From NCBI GenBank assembly GCA_900547405.1, contig URGL01000030.1:1-28965 (forward strand): a stretch of 28,965 bases of DNA, read 5' to 3'. Below, in pieces: positions 21,510 through 28,965 of this stretch. Numbering within the stretch: the first letter of the stretch is position 1; each line of letters starts with the position of its first letter. The position numbers were made by a program, and so were the translations under genes. A model generated the notes under the pieces. That model did no database searches and was not told the DNA's origin. It saw only the letters and a program-made list of their open reading frames with translations. Source of the DNA: an uncultured Eubacteriales bacterium (lineage in GTDB: Bacteria > Bacillota > Clostridia > Oscillospirales > Oscillospiraceae).

Positions 21510-22157
21510 ATGAAAAATATTTTACTGGTTGGAGCAGGTCGCTTCGGGCGGCATATCGCCGTACAGCTGTCTCAGCTGGGGCATCAGGTCATGGCCGTCG
21601 ATACAAACGAGGATCGGATCCATGATGTGCTGTCCTTTGTCACCAACGCCCAAATCGGAGACAGCACGAATGCGGAGTTTCTTCGTTCTCTTGGCATCGG
21701 AAATTTTGACGTCTGCTTTGTGACCATTGGCGGCAGCTTTCAGAACTCCCTGGAGACGACCTCCCTTCTGAAGGAACTGGGGGCAAAGTGCGTGGTATCC
21801 CGTGCCGAGCGGGATGTGCAGGCAAAGTTTCTGCTTCGCAATGGGGCGGACCATGTGGTCTATCCAGAAAAGCAGGTGGCAAAATGGGCGTCGATCCGAT
21901 ACACTGCCGACCATATTTTCGACTACATAGAGATTGACGACCGGCACGCCATTTTTGAAGTGGAAGTGCCCACAGGCTGGGTTGGGAAAAGCATCGGAGA
22001 ACTGGATATCCGCAGAAAGTTTGGGATCAACATTCTCGGCATCAAGCATTCCGGAAAAACCGATGTATCGATCACGCCTGATACACTGCTGTCCAAGGAG
22101 ACTACCATCTTAGCACTGGGCGAGTACAAGGCGCTGCAAAAGTGCTTCCGGATATGA
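21510..22157 (+). CDS. ktrA: Potassium uptake regulatory subunit, KtrA/TrkA family
   Basis: KtrA rings bind nucleotides and gate KtrB. The 215-residue protein has an N-terminal Rossmann RCK domain with GAGRFG at 8-13 and an acidic Asp31 at the end of the second strand. A C-terminal RCK_C domain (about 135-215) follows, with FEVEVPTGWVGKSIGELDIR and DTLLSKETTILALG. The length equals KtrA of Bacillus. AGGAGG lies about 10 nt upstream of the ATG. It is directly downstream of ktrB and probably co-translated with it; RCK_C domains of this type can also bind c-di-AMP, which is family knowledge only. Confidence 0.95.
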   Translation: MKNILLVGAGRFGRHIAVQLSQLGHQVMAVDTNEDRIHDVLSFVTNAQIGDSTNAEFLRSLGIGNFDVCFVTIGGSFQNSLETTSLLKELGAKCVVSRAERDVQAKFLLRNGADHVVYPEKQVAKWASIRYTADHIFDYIEIDDRHAIFEVEVPTGWVGKSIGELDIRRKFGINILGIKHSGKTDVSITPDTLLSKETTILALGEYKALQKCFRI

Positions 22158-22173
22158 ACGGCGGTGAGAGAAT

Positions 22174-22458
22174 GTGCTGGATGTTATCGTGATCGTCGGA
22201 ACATCTCTGATATTCCTGTTTGGCTGGTTCCTGATGAAGCGGTTGGATCGCTTTCTGGACGAAAATCAGAAGCGCATGGATGAAACCTACGAGCAGCGGG
22301 AGCCGGAACCTTGTGTGCACCTGGACGGAGATATGTCATTCGAGGAGCTGGAGGAAGCGATCGCCCGGTTTCGCGGCAGCCACGCCCATGTGAACATTGT
22401 AATCTATGATTCGGAGCAAATTTTCTTTCCGGGCAACGAATCCGATTGGACACGGTAG
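22174..22458 (+). CDS. Small single-pass membrane protein in the potassium operon
   Basis: The 94-residue product starts with a GTG (an overlapping ATG at 22172 leads to a quick stop). It has one N-terminal transmembrane helix (VIVIVGTSLIFLFGWFLM) followed by a charged cytoplasmic tail (DENQKRMDETYEQREPEP and SFEELEEAIARF). I know no named family. Its place 16 nt after ktrA suggests an accessory or regulatory subunit of the transporter. A weak GGTGAG precedes the start. Confidence 0.65.
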   Translation: MLDVIVIVGTSLIFLFGWFLMKRLDRFLDENQKRMDETYEQREPEPCVHLDGDMSFEELEEAIARFRGSHAHVNIVIYDSEQIFFPGNESDWTR

Positions 22459-22461
22459 AAA

Positions 22462-22489
22462 TTGACACATTTTGGTGCTATAATAATAT
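22462..22489 (+). promoter_or_regulatory. Promoter of the KdpD/KdpE-like genes
   Basis: A perfect TTGACA (22462-22467) and TAATAT (22484-22489) are 16 bp apart, just after the small membrane protein gene. This would let the two-component genes be expressed separately from ktrBA. The leader would be only about 16 nt. Confidence 0.65.
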
Positions 22490-22511
22490 AAATAAGAAGG
22501 GCGGTGAACAT

Positions 22512-24491
22512 GTGCAGAACACAGGAAGCGAACTGTCTCAAGAGCATATTCTGGTATGCCTGTCCTCCTCCCCGTCCAATGAGCGCATTGTGCGAATGGC
22601 GGGACGGATGGTCAAAGCATTTGGCTGCTGCTTTACAGCGCTCTATGTGCAGACACCTGACCGCAGCGCATTGGGCAAGGACGATCTGGCACGGCTGACA
22701 GATCATATGAAGCTTGCGCAGCAGCTTGGAGCAAGGATCGTTACCACCCATGGCGAAGATGTGGCCACACAGATTGCGGAGTACGCACGGCTTTCCGGTG
22801 TCACAAAAATTGTAATCGGACGAAGCGGTGTGCAGCGGCGGCATTTCTGGAGTCACCCGACTCTGACCGAGCGCCTGATTGAGCTTGCTCCGGGGCTTGA
22901 CATTCACATTATCCCCGATGCGGATATCTATAAAAACTACCGGCAAAAGTCAACTGTGATCTCACATCCAACCGTTCCGACCATGGGGGAACTCTTGCTG
23001 ACATTGGGCATTTTGGGAATGGCAACTGCCATTGGCTGGGGGTTCTCCCGGTTAGGCTTTACGGACGCAAACATCATTGCGGTTTATTTATTGAGCGTAC
23101 TTCTGACTTCCCTTTTCACCAGCGGCTATGTCTGCGGCATTCTGGCTTCTTTCCTGAGCGTGATCCTGTTTAACTACTTTCTGACGGAGCCCCGCCTGTC
23201 TCTATCGTCGTATGACAGCGGATACCCTGTAACGTTCGTGATCATGCTGGGTATCGCGCTTCTGACCGGCACACTTGCCGCAAAGCTCAAAGCACATGCC
23301 CGGCTGTCTGCCAGAGATGCCTATCGCACGAAGCTCCTTTTTGATATGAACCAGCAGCTTCAAAAGGCGGAAACGCCGGAGGAAGTCTATCAGATGACCG
23401 CAACACAGATACAACGACTGATGCAGCGGGATGTTCTGATTTACCCGGCCCAGGCCCATGCGCTGCTTGATGGGATCATTTATCCGGCAGACGGAGCCAG
23501 AGCACACAGCGTTGCCAGCGGAGAAGAACAGAATGTGATCCACTGGGTCTGGCAAAACCGAAAGCGGGCCGGAGCAACGACCGAAATATTTCCGGAGGCA
23601 AAACAACTGTATCTCGCAATTCGTACAGGGCAGCAGATCTACGGCGTTGTTGGGATTCCGATAGATAAGAAAAACCAGCCGGACGCATTTACATCCAGCA
23701 TTCTGTTTTCCATTCTCGGCGAATGCGCCCTGGCGCTGGATAATCTGCGCAACGCCAGAGAAAAGGAAGAAGCCGCCGTCCTTGCAAAGAACGAGCAGCT
23801 TCGGGCCAATCTTCTGCGTTCCATTTCCCATGACCTCAGGACCCCGCTGACCTCTATTTCCGGAAACGCCGACACGCTGCTGCACTGTTATGACGCGCTG
23901 GATGAACCGACGCGGCAGCAGATTTTTACGGACATCTATGATGATTCCCAATGGCTGACCGGCCTCGTGGAAAATTTGCTCTCCGCCACAAAAATTACGG
24001 ACGGCAGCGTAAAGCTGCAGCTTTCCGACCAGGTCCTGGAGGATGTGGTATCGGAAGCCCTCCGGCATATTGACCGGAGAGCAGAAGAGCACCACATTAC
24101 GGTGGATTGCGGAGAGATTCCGCTGCTGGTGCGGGTGGATGCGGGGCTTATCATGCAGGTGGTTATCAATCTGGTGAACAACGCCGTCAAATACACTCCG
24201 GCAGGCTCGAACATCCGAATCACGGCAGTCCAGCGGGAAAAGCTGGCCGAGGTCTGTGTCAGCGACGATGGACCCGGTATCCCGGATGAACGAAAGGAAC
24301 GTGTTTTTGAAATGTTCTTCACCGGGGGCAATCCCATTGGCGACAGCCGCCGAAGCCTTGGGCTTGGGTTGACGCTGTGCCAGGCCATCATCCACGCGCA
24401 TCACGGAGAAATGACCCTGAAAGACAATTTCCCCCATGGCTGCGTCTTTTCCTTTACATTACCCCTTAGTGAGGTGAACCTAAATGAATAA
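22512..24491 (+). CDS. kdpD: KdpD-like sensor histidine kinase lacking the N-terminal KdpD domain
   Basis: The 659-residue kinase contains a universal-stress-protein domain (about 13-135) and four closely spaced membrane helices of the DUF4118 type (about 160-258). A GAF-like domain (about 275-415) and a HisKA domain with the phospho-acceptor His440 in SISHDLRTPLTSI come next. The ATPase domain has NLVNNAVKYTP, DDGPGIP and GLGLTLC. Full-length KdpD (about 900 residues) begins with a Walker-type sensor domain, which is absent here. The start is a GTG at 22512, the only start codon in frame with a GGTGA nearby. It overlaps the regulator gene by 8 bp. No kdpFABC is in view; KtrAB next door is the natural target. 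Confidence 0.9.
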   Translation: MQNTGSELSQEHILVCLSSSPSNERIVRMAGRMVKAFGCCFTALYVQTPDRSALGKDDLARLTDHMKLAQQLGARIVTTHGEDVATQIAEYARLSGVTKIVIGRSGVQRRHFWSHPTLTERLIELAPGLDIHIIPDADIYKNYRQKSTVISHPTVPTMGELLLTLGILGMATAIGWGFSRLGFTDANIIAVYLLSVLLTSLFTSGYVCGILASFLSVILFNYFLTEPRLSLSSYDSGYPVTFVIMLGIALLTGTLAAKLKAHARLSARDAYRTKLLFDMNQQLQKAETPEEVYQMTATQIQRLMQRDVLIYPAQAHALLDGIIYPADGARAHSVASGEEQNVIHWVWQNRKRAGATTEIFPEAKQLYLAIRTGQQIYGVVGIPIDKKNQPDAFTSSILFSILGECALALDNLRNAREKEEAAVLAKNEQLRANLLRSISHDLRTPLTSISGNADTLLHCYDALDEPTRQQIFTDIYDDSQWLTGLVENLLSATKITDGSVKLQLSDQVLEDVVSEALRHIDRRAEEHHITVDCGEIPLLVRVDAGLIMQVVINLVNNAVKYTPAGSNIRITAVQREKLAEVCVSDDGPGIPDERKERVFEMFFTGGNPIGDSRRSLGLGLTLCQAIIHAHHGEMTLKDNFPHGCVFSFTLPLSEVNLNE

Positions 24492-25191
24492 GCCCCTGGT
24501 CCTCGTTGTAGAAGATGATACCCCAGTACGCAATCTGATCACAACGACACTGAAAACCCATGAATACCGGTATCTTCCGGCACAAAACGGCGCAAGCGCC
24601 GTGATGGAGGCCCTGTCTCACAATCCGGACATTGTGCTGCTTGATCTGGGACTGCCGGATATGGACGGCGTGGAGATCATCCGAAAAATACGGGCATGGT
24701 CCAATATGCCCATCATCGTCATCAGCGCCCGAACGGAGGACTCCGATAAAATCGGGGCACTGGATGCCGGGGCGGACGACTATCTCACCAAGCCCTTCTC
24801 TGTAGACGAGCTGCTGGCGCGGCTGCGGGTGACCCAGAGAAGACTGGCGCTGATGAAGGCAGACACCCCTCAGGAGTCCCCGATTTTTACCAACGGCGCG
24901 CTGAAAATCGACTATGGGGCAGGCTGCGCATATCTTGACGGCGCAGAGCTGCACCTGACACCCATTGAATACAAGCTGCTGTGCCTGCTCTCCAAAAATG
25001 TGGGGAAGGTCCTGACCCACACCTATATCACACAGCAGATCTGGGGCAGCAGCTGGGAAAACGATATCGCTTCCCTGCGGGTATTCATGGCGACCCTGCG
25101 CAAAAAGCTGGAAAGCGGAAAAGACGGACAGCAATATATACAGACACACATTGGCATCGGCTATCGGATGCTGCGGGTGGAGGGAACATAG
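24484..25191 (+). CDS. kdpE: KdpE-like response regulator (OmpR family)
   Basis: The 235-residue regulator has a receiver domain (acidic pair at 11-12, phospho-acceptor Asp near 54 in VLLDLGLPDMDG, Lys in YLTKPFS). A winged-helix DNA-binding domain (about 135-232) follows, with LTPIEYKLLCLLSKNVGKVLTH and RVFMATLRKKLE...YIQTHIGIGYRM. Similarity and the partner kinase point to KdpE. It overlaps the kinase gene by 8 bp, with ribosome site GAGGTGA inside the kinase gene. It probably controls ktrBA. Confidence 0.93.
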   Translation: MNKPLVLVVEDDTPVRNLITTTLKTHEYRYLPAQNGASAVMEALSHNPDIVLLDLGLPDMDGVEIIRKIRAWSNMPIIVISARTEDSDKIGALDAGADDYLTKPFSVDELLARLRVTQRRLALMKADTPQESPIFTNGALKIDYGAGCAYLDGAELHLTPIEYKLLCLLSKNVGKVLTHTYITQQIWGSSWENDIASLRVFMATLRKKLESGKDGQQYIQTHIGIGYRMLRVEGT

Positions 25192-25260
25192 TGGTCTCCC
25201 TGTTCTCGCCGCTAAAGTTGAGCCTTTGCATTCGAATTTCACAACCGGGAGGTTTTTATA

Positions 25261-25764
25261 ATGGAGAACGAAAGATATTCAATTTTATTCAGCAGCCTGA
25301 CCGGCAACACGAAAAAGCTTGCCGATGCCCTCCGAGAGGTGCTTCCCAAGGAAGACTGCGATTATTTTGGTGGGCCGGAAGCGGAAGTGCCCCCCAGTGA
25401 AATGCTCTACATCGGATTCTGGACGGATAAGGGAAACGCGGACAGCGCCGCCCTGGAGCTGCTGGCAAAGCTGAGAAACAAAAAAATATTCCTGTTCGGG
25501 ACGGCGGGCTTCGGCGGCAGCGAGGCATATTTTCAGAATATCCTCAATCGTGTCAAGGCGTCCATAGACCCAAGCAATTCTGTGGTCGGTGAATATATGT
25601 GTCAGGGCAAAATGCCCCAGTCGGTGCGGGAGCGCTATCAGAAGATGAAGGCCCAGCCGGAGCATCCGGCCAATACGGATGCGCTGATCGAGAACTTCGA
25701 CCGGGCCCTATCCCATCCGGATGCCCGTGATCTGGAGCGGCTGAAGGAGATCGTTTTGAAATAG
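25261..25764 (+). CDS. Flavodoxin family protein (BilS-like)
   Basis: The 167-residue protein has the FMN phosphate loop SSLTGNTKKLA near residue 11 and a flavin-ring loop region GTAGFGGSEAYF near 79. A conserved tail CQGKMPQSVRERY...IENFDRALSHPD follows, which I associate with gut Clostridia flavodoxins including BilS, the accessory protein of bilirubin reductase. No bilR-like reductase gene is nearby, so the bilirubin link is weak. GGGAGG lies 8 nt before the ATG. It may share the potassium-region transcript, 69 nt after kdpE, or have its own weak promoter. Confidence 0.85.
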   Translation: MENERYSILFSSLTGNTKKLADALREVLPKEDCDYFGGPEAEVPPSEMLYIGFWTDKGNADSAALELLAKLRNKKIFLFGTAGFGGSEAYFQNILNRVKASIDPSNSVVGEYMCQGKMPQSVRERYQKMKAQPEHPANTDALIENFDRALSHPDARDLERLKEIVLK

Positions 25765-25780
25765 GAAGCGCTTTTGCGTC

Positions 25781-25828
25781 AAAAATCCGCCCTCTGTCCA
25801 TGGGACAGAGGGCGGAAAACAGTTTTTG
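25781..25828. terminator. Bidirectional terminator between the flavodoxin and metF genes
   Basis: A near-perfect stem (TCCGCCCTCTGTCC at 25786-25799 with GGACAGAGGGCGGA at 25803-25816) is flanked by AAAAA on the left, giving UUUUU on the minus strand. On the right lies AAAACAGTTTTT. It ends the met operon on the minus strand and probably the flavodoxin transcript on the plus strand. Confidence 0.88.
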
Positions 25829-25831
25829 GGC

Positions 25832-26713
25832 TTACTTCAGTCCGGCCTGCTCCAGCAGAGCGGGGATCTTGGACTCCCAGCCCAGGCTCATGATGTGCAC
25901 GCCCTGGCAGTAGGGCTTGCACTCCCGGATGATCCGGGCGGCGATTTCCACGCCGGTAATACCGGCCTTGGTCTTCTCCTTGTCGGCCTGCAGCTCCTCG
26001 ATGAGGGCATCGGGGATGTGGACACCGGCTACGTTCTTGTTCATGAACTTGCACATACCGGCAGACTTGGGGATGATGATACCCACCTGAACGGGCTTGC
26101 CGAACTGCTTGGCGGATTCCATGAACTTGATGAACTTCTCAGGCTCAAAGACGGCCTGAGTCTGGAAATACTCGGCACCGGCCATGACCTTGCGCTCCAT
26201 CTTGACCAGCTGCGCGTCCACGGAGTCGGAGCAGGGGGAAACCACGGCACCCTTGGCGAACTTGGGGGGCTCGCCCACCAGGTCGTTGCCGCCCAGGTCC
26301 TTGCCGGTCTCCAGCACGCTGGCGGCATGGAGCAGGGACACGGAATCCAGGTCGAACACGGGCTTGGCCTGGGGATGGTCGCCCATCTTGGTATGGTCGC
26401 CGGTGAGGCACAGGATGTTGTCAATGCCCAGCATGGCGGCGCTCAGAAGGTCAGACTGCAGGGCGATGCGGTTCCGGTCCCGGCAGGTCAGCTGGAAGAT
26501 GGGGTTCAGGCCGGCATCCTTCAGCACCTTGCAGGTAGCCAAAGAACCCAAGCGCATAACAGAGGACTGGTTATCGGTGACGTTGACGAAGTGGACGCCG
26601 GAGAGATACTCCTTGGCCTCCTCTACCATGCCGTCGATATGAATTCCTTTGGGAGGGCCGACCTCGGCAGTAACGACAAACTCACCGTTATCAAACAGTT
26701 CCGTAATTCTCAT
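25832..26713 (-). CDS. metF: Methylenetetrahydrofolate reductase, MetF subunit
   Basis: MetF carries FAD and reduces 5,10-methylene-THF to 5-methyl-THF. The 293-residue TIM-barrel protein has the conserved Glu in VVTAEVGPPKG, then VTDNQSS, LTCRDRNRIALQSDLL, LCLTGDHTKMGDHP and AEYFQTQAVFEPEKF (flavin and folate site region). It lacks the C-terminal NADPH-binding half of eukaryotic enzymes, as normal in bacteria. AGGAG lies about 11 nt upstream. It is the last gene of an operon with metV (18-nt gap) and an rnfC-type gene. In acetogens such as Acetobacterium these form one reductase complex of the methyl branch of the Wood-Ljungdahl pathway. Confidence 0.95.
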   Translation of the reverse strand: MRITELFDNGEFVVTAEVGPPKGIHIDGMVEEAKEYLSGVHFVNVTDNQSSVMRLGSLATCKVLKDAGLNPIFQLTCRDRNRIALQSDLLSAAMLGIDNILCLTGDHTKMGDHPQAKPVFDLDSVSLLHAASVLETGKDLGGNDLVGEPPKFAKGAVVSPCSDSVDAQLVKMERKVMAGAEYFQTQAVFEPEKFIKFMESAKQFGKPVQVGIIIPKSAGMCKFMNKNVAGVHIPDALIEELQADKEKTKAGITGVEIAARIIRECKPYCQGVHIMSLGWESKIPALLEQAGLK

Positions 26714-26731
26714 AACTCTATTCGCTCCTAA

Positions 26732-27367
26732 TTATTCAGATTCTTTGGCGGCTTTGGTAGCCTCATCGGTGTTGAAATCATGCATCTGGATAGGGCACTT
26801 CAGAACATCCAGCCGGCCCTGGGCCTTCAGGCGCTGAATGATCCGCTCCCATCCGCAGTCCATATCGGGGCAAACCTCGCATTTGCCGTTTTTGGTGCCG
26901 CCGCAGGGGCCGTTGACCAGGCTCTTGGAGCAGGCGGTGATGGGGCAGATGCCGCCGGTCAGGTTCAGGAAGCACTGGCCGCACTGGCCGCAGTCCACCT
27001 CCAGAGGCGTTACACCCTGGAAGCCGGGCAGCTCGATGGTGTCGCAGCAGGCATACACCTTCATGTCTTCCAGCTCCTGGGAGATGGTCTGCACGCCCAC
27101 GCCGCAGGAGAACACCAGCACAGCGTCTGCCTCGGCGATCTTCCCCATGGGGCCGCGAAGCCGCAGGGCCAGCTCGTCGGGATTGCAGACATAGTCGGTG
27201 GTGAGAACGCCGACCACCTTGCCCTCGGCCTGGAGCTTGTCCTGGAGGGCCTTGGCCTCCGCCTCAGGGAAGCCGACTTCCTTACAGCCGTGGCAGTTGA
27301 TGATAAATACCTTGCCGGAAGTGAGGGAGCCGATAACCTCTTCGGATTTCAGTTTCGTCATTAACAT
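26732..27367 (-). CDS. metV: MetV, zinc-binding partner of methylenetetrahydrofolate reductase
   Basis: The 211-residue protein is a MetV / MTHFR C-terminal-domain protein. It carries NCHGCKEVG, then VFSCGVGVQ and CC, and the Cys-rich core CGQCGQCFLNLTGGICPITAC followed by CGGTKNGKCEVCPDMDCGW. In acetogens MetV binds zinc (and in some cases Fe-S) and docks MetF to its electron partner; that is family knowledge. AAGGGGG lies about 10 nt before the ATG at 27367. It lies between the rnfC-type gene (15-nt gap) and metF. A paralogous copy of the same Cys-rich core is fused to the upstream RnfC protein. Confidence 0.92.
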   Translation of the reverse strand: MLMTKLKSEEVIGSLTSGKVFIINCHGCKEVGFPEAEAKALQDKLQAEGKVVGVLTTDYVCNPDELALRLRGPMGKIAEADAVLVFSCGVGVQTISQELEDMKVYACCDTIELPGFQGVTPLEVDCGQCGQCFLNLTGGICPITACSKSLVNGPCGGTKNGKCEVCPDMDCGWERIIQRLKAQGRLDVLKCPIQMHDFNTDEATKAAKESE

Positions 27368-27382
27368 ATGTCTTCGTCCCCC

Positions 27383-28965
27383 TTATTTCTTCTTCAGCAA
27401 GGGCATGACCAGGCCCTTGGCGGCGTTGATCTTGGAGACCAGAGGAATCTTGGAGGAGCAGATGTACTCGCAGCACTTGCAGGAGAAGCAGTCCATGACG
27501 TTCAGCTTCAGCAGGCCCTCGGCATCCCCCAGCTGGCCCAGCTTGTAGATCTCCAGGGGCTGGAGCTCCATGGGACACACGTCCACACAGCGGCCGCACT
27601 TGATGCACTCTTTTTCCTCGGTATGGTCGGCGGCAATGGCAATGATGCCGTTGGAGCCCTTGATAATGGGCACATTGGTGTCCTTGATGGGAGCGCCCAT
27701 CATGGGGCCACCCATTTTCAGCACCACATCCTCTCCGGTGACACCGCCGCAGTGGTCGATGATCTCCTGGACATTGGTGCCCAGCTTGACCATGTAGTTG
27801 CCGGGATGCTTGATGAATTCGCCGGTGACGGAGACAACACGCTCCACCAGGGGCATTCCCTTCTGGATGGCATCGGAGATGGCCTTGGCGGTGGAGGTGT
27901 TGGACACCACGCAGCCCACATCGGCGGGCAGCTTGCCGCTGGGCACCTGGCGGCCCATAACCTTCTTGATGAGCATCTTTTCAGCGCCCTCGGGATACTG
28001 GGTCTTGGCGGCTACCACCCGGATATTGTCGTAGGCCTTGACCTTTTCTTCCATCAGAGCCACGGCATCGGGCTTGTTGTCCTCAATGAGGATCACGCCC
28101 TCGGGGGCAGAGACGGCCTTCATCATGGCCCGCAGACCGTAGATGATGTCGTCGGCGTACTCCAGGAGCACCCGGTGGTCAGCAGTCAGGTAGGGCTCGC
28201 ACTCGGAGCCGTTGATCAGCACGGCATCGATGGGCTTGCCGGGCTTCAGCTTGACATAGGTGGGGAAGGTAGCGCCGCCCATGCCCACAATGCCCTTCTC
28301 CTTGACGATCTCAACGATCTCATCGGGGGTCAGCTCTTCCAGGGGCTTGTTGGGCTTCACGGACTCGTCCAGCGTGTTCTTGCCGTCGTTCTTGATGACA
28401 ACGCTCAGGATACCGGGGCCCTTGTTGGGGTGGGTATGAGGCTCCACGGCCACAACAGTACCGCTGACGGAGCTATGGACAGGGGCGCTGATGAATCCGG
28501 CCTGCTCGCCGATGAGCTGGCCAACCTTTACGGTGTCACCGGCCTGGACAACAGGGTTGGCGGGAGCGCCGATGTGCATAGCCAGGGGAATGATCACCGT
28601 GTCGGGCTCGGGGAACTTCTGGAGGGCCAGATGCTCCGTGTATTCCTTATTCTCCGTGGGATGGACGCCGCCGTAGAAGCCCTCGTAGCGCTTTGCCCGG
28701 GCTTCGGCCACATAGGCCTTGATGGCATCTACATTGACCTTGGAGTAATCCCGGAGCTGGACGCTCTGGGACAGGAATTCCTTCGTCCGTCCCTGCTTCT
28801 CCAGGCGCTGATAGATCTTCTCCCAGGCGCAGTCCTTCTTGGGGTCGATCTCGCACTTGCCGTTTTTGGCGCCGCCGCACTGGCCGTTAATCAGGCCCTT
28901 GGAGCAGTCTACAATGGGGCAGATGCCGCCGGTGACGTTCAGATAGCACTGGGCGCAGGCGCCGC
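27383..28965 (-). CDS. rnfC: RnfC-type protein with fused N-terminal MetV-like domain (5' end beyond window)
   Basis: The frame is open from the right edge of the window, with no stop, to the stop at 27383 (526 codons visible). A GTG at 28711 only marks the first start codon after the edge and is not the real start. The first 65 visible residues repeat the MetV core (ACAQCYLNVTGGICPIVDC, CGGAKNGKCEIDPKKDCAW). The RnfC part follows: a biotinyl-lipoyl-like barrel, GMGGATFPTYVKL (NADH/flavin site), an SLBB region, and two 4Fe-4S motifs CIKCGRCVDVCP and CFSCKCCEYIC. With metV and metF downstream it is the RnfC2-like electron-entry subunit of the reductase complex. Confidence 0.9.
   Translation of the reverse strand, partial: GACAQCYLNVTGGICPIVDCSKGLINGQCGGAKNGKCEIDPKKDCAWEKIYQRLEKQGRTKEFLSQSVQLRDYSKVNVDAIKAYVAEARAKRYEGFYGGVHPTENKEYTEHLALQKFPEPDTVIIPLAMHIGAPANPVVQAGDTVKVGQLIGEQAGFISAPVHSSVSGTVVAVEPHTHPNKGPGILSVVIKNDGKNTLDESVKPNKPLEELTPDEIVEIVKEKGIVGMGGATFPTYVKLKPGKPIDAVLINGSECEPYLTADHRVLLEYADDIIYGLRAMMKAVSAPEGVILIEDNKPDAVALMEEKVKAYDNIRVVAAKTQYPEGAEKMLIKKVMGRQVPSGKLPADVGCVVSNTSTAKAISDAIQKGMPLVERVVSVTGEFIKHPGNYMVKLGTNVQEIIDHCGGVTGEDVVLKMGGPMMGAPIKDTNVPIIKGSNGIIAIAADHTEEKECIKCGRCVDVCPMELQPLEIYKLGQLGDAEGLLKLNVMDCFSCKCCEYICSSKIPLVSKINAAKGLVMPLLKKK

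Noticed and set aside
27383..28711. RnfC starting at GTG 28711
   Set aside because: The frame stays open to the window edge and the upstream part encodes a conserved MetV-like Cys core, so this codon is internal.

Overview
The window (about 29 kb, GC-rich) reads as the chromosome of a spore-forming, probably gut-dwelling member of the Bacillota, class Clostridia, most likely the Oscillospiraceae/Ruminococcaceae. Reasons: a sigma-G gene followed by a YlmC/YmxH-type sporulation gene, a MetV-MetF-RnfC type methylenetetrahydrofolate reductase operon as in acetogenic Clostridia, a class B sortase with a VPKTG sorting signal, and intergenic palindromic repeats of a style I associate with this family. 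The organism assignment is inference; no rRNA gene is present.

Layout. 0.1-2.6 kb: recG and rpsT on the minus strand. 2.6-4.8 kb: a repeat, a tight cluster of six DnaA-box-like 9-mers, then sigG and a YlmC-like gene on the plus strand, with a candidate forespore-type promoter before sigG. 4.6-6.6 kb: rpsB-tsf with a strong promoter, a structured leader and a textbook terminator. 6.9-9.9 kb: an amino-acid permease and an M18 aminopeptidase in one minus-strand operon. 10.0-11.1 kb: a zinc-ribbon membrane protein of unknown function. 11.5-18.4 kb: a minus-strand surface cassette (1512-aa secreted protein with about 33 Cys-Cys-Cys-His repeats, a lipoprotein, a sortase-anchored protein with the same repeats, and sortase B). 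18.7-19.9 kb: a 259-bp segment bounded by 21-bp inverted repeats, carrying a consensus promoter and a bidirectional terminator, next to a tyrosine recombinase gene. 20.2-25.8 kb: KtrB-KtrA potassium uptake, a small membrane protein, a KdpD/KdpE-like two-component system and a flavodoxin. 25.8-29 kb: metF, metV and an rnfC-type gene running off the right edge with a MetV-like domain fused to its N-terminus.

The most exciting element is the apparent phase-variation switch at 18746-19004. The inverted repeats look like tyrosine-recombinase crossover sites (7-bp arms around an asymmetric 4-bp centre). The internal promoter (TTGATT-N17-TATAAT) now points away from the surface operon and straight into a terminator formed by the right repeat and a T-run, so the printed orientation looks OFF. 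Inversion would aim the promoter at the 1512-aa protein operon. The adjacent recombinase is the natural candidate for the inversion.

A second theme is an interspersed repeat family (units near 1-118, 2687-2802, 4406-4572, 6568-6650, 6845-6903, 11121-11180 and 11396-11517) whose copies repeatedly lie within about 20 nt of a stop codon. None is seen between about 11.5 and 29 kb. Gene calls rest on reading the translated sequences by eye; no database search was possible.
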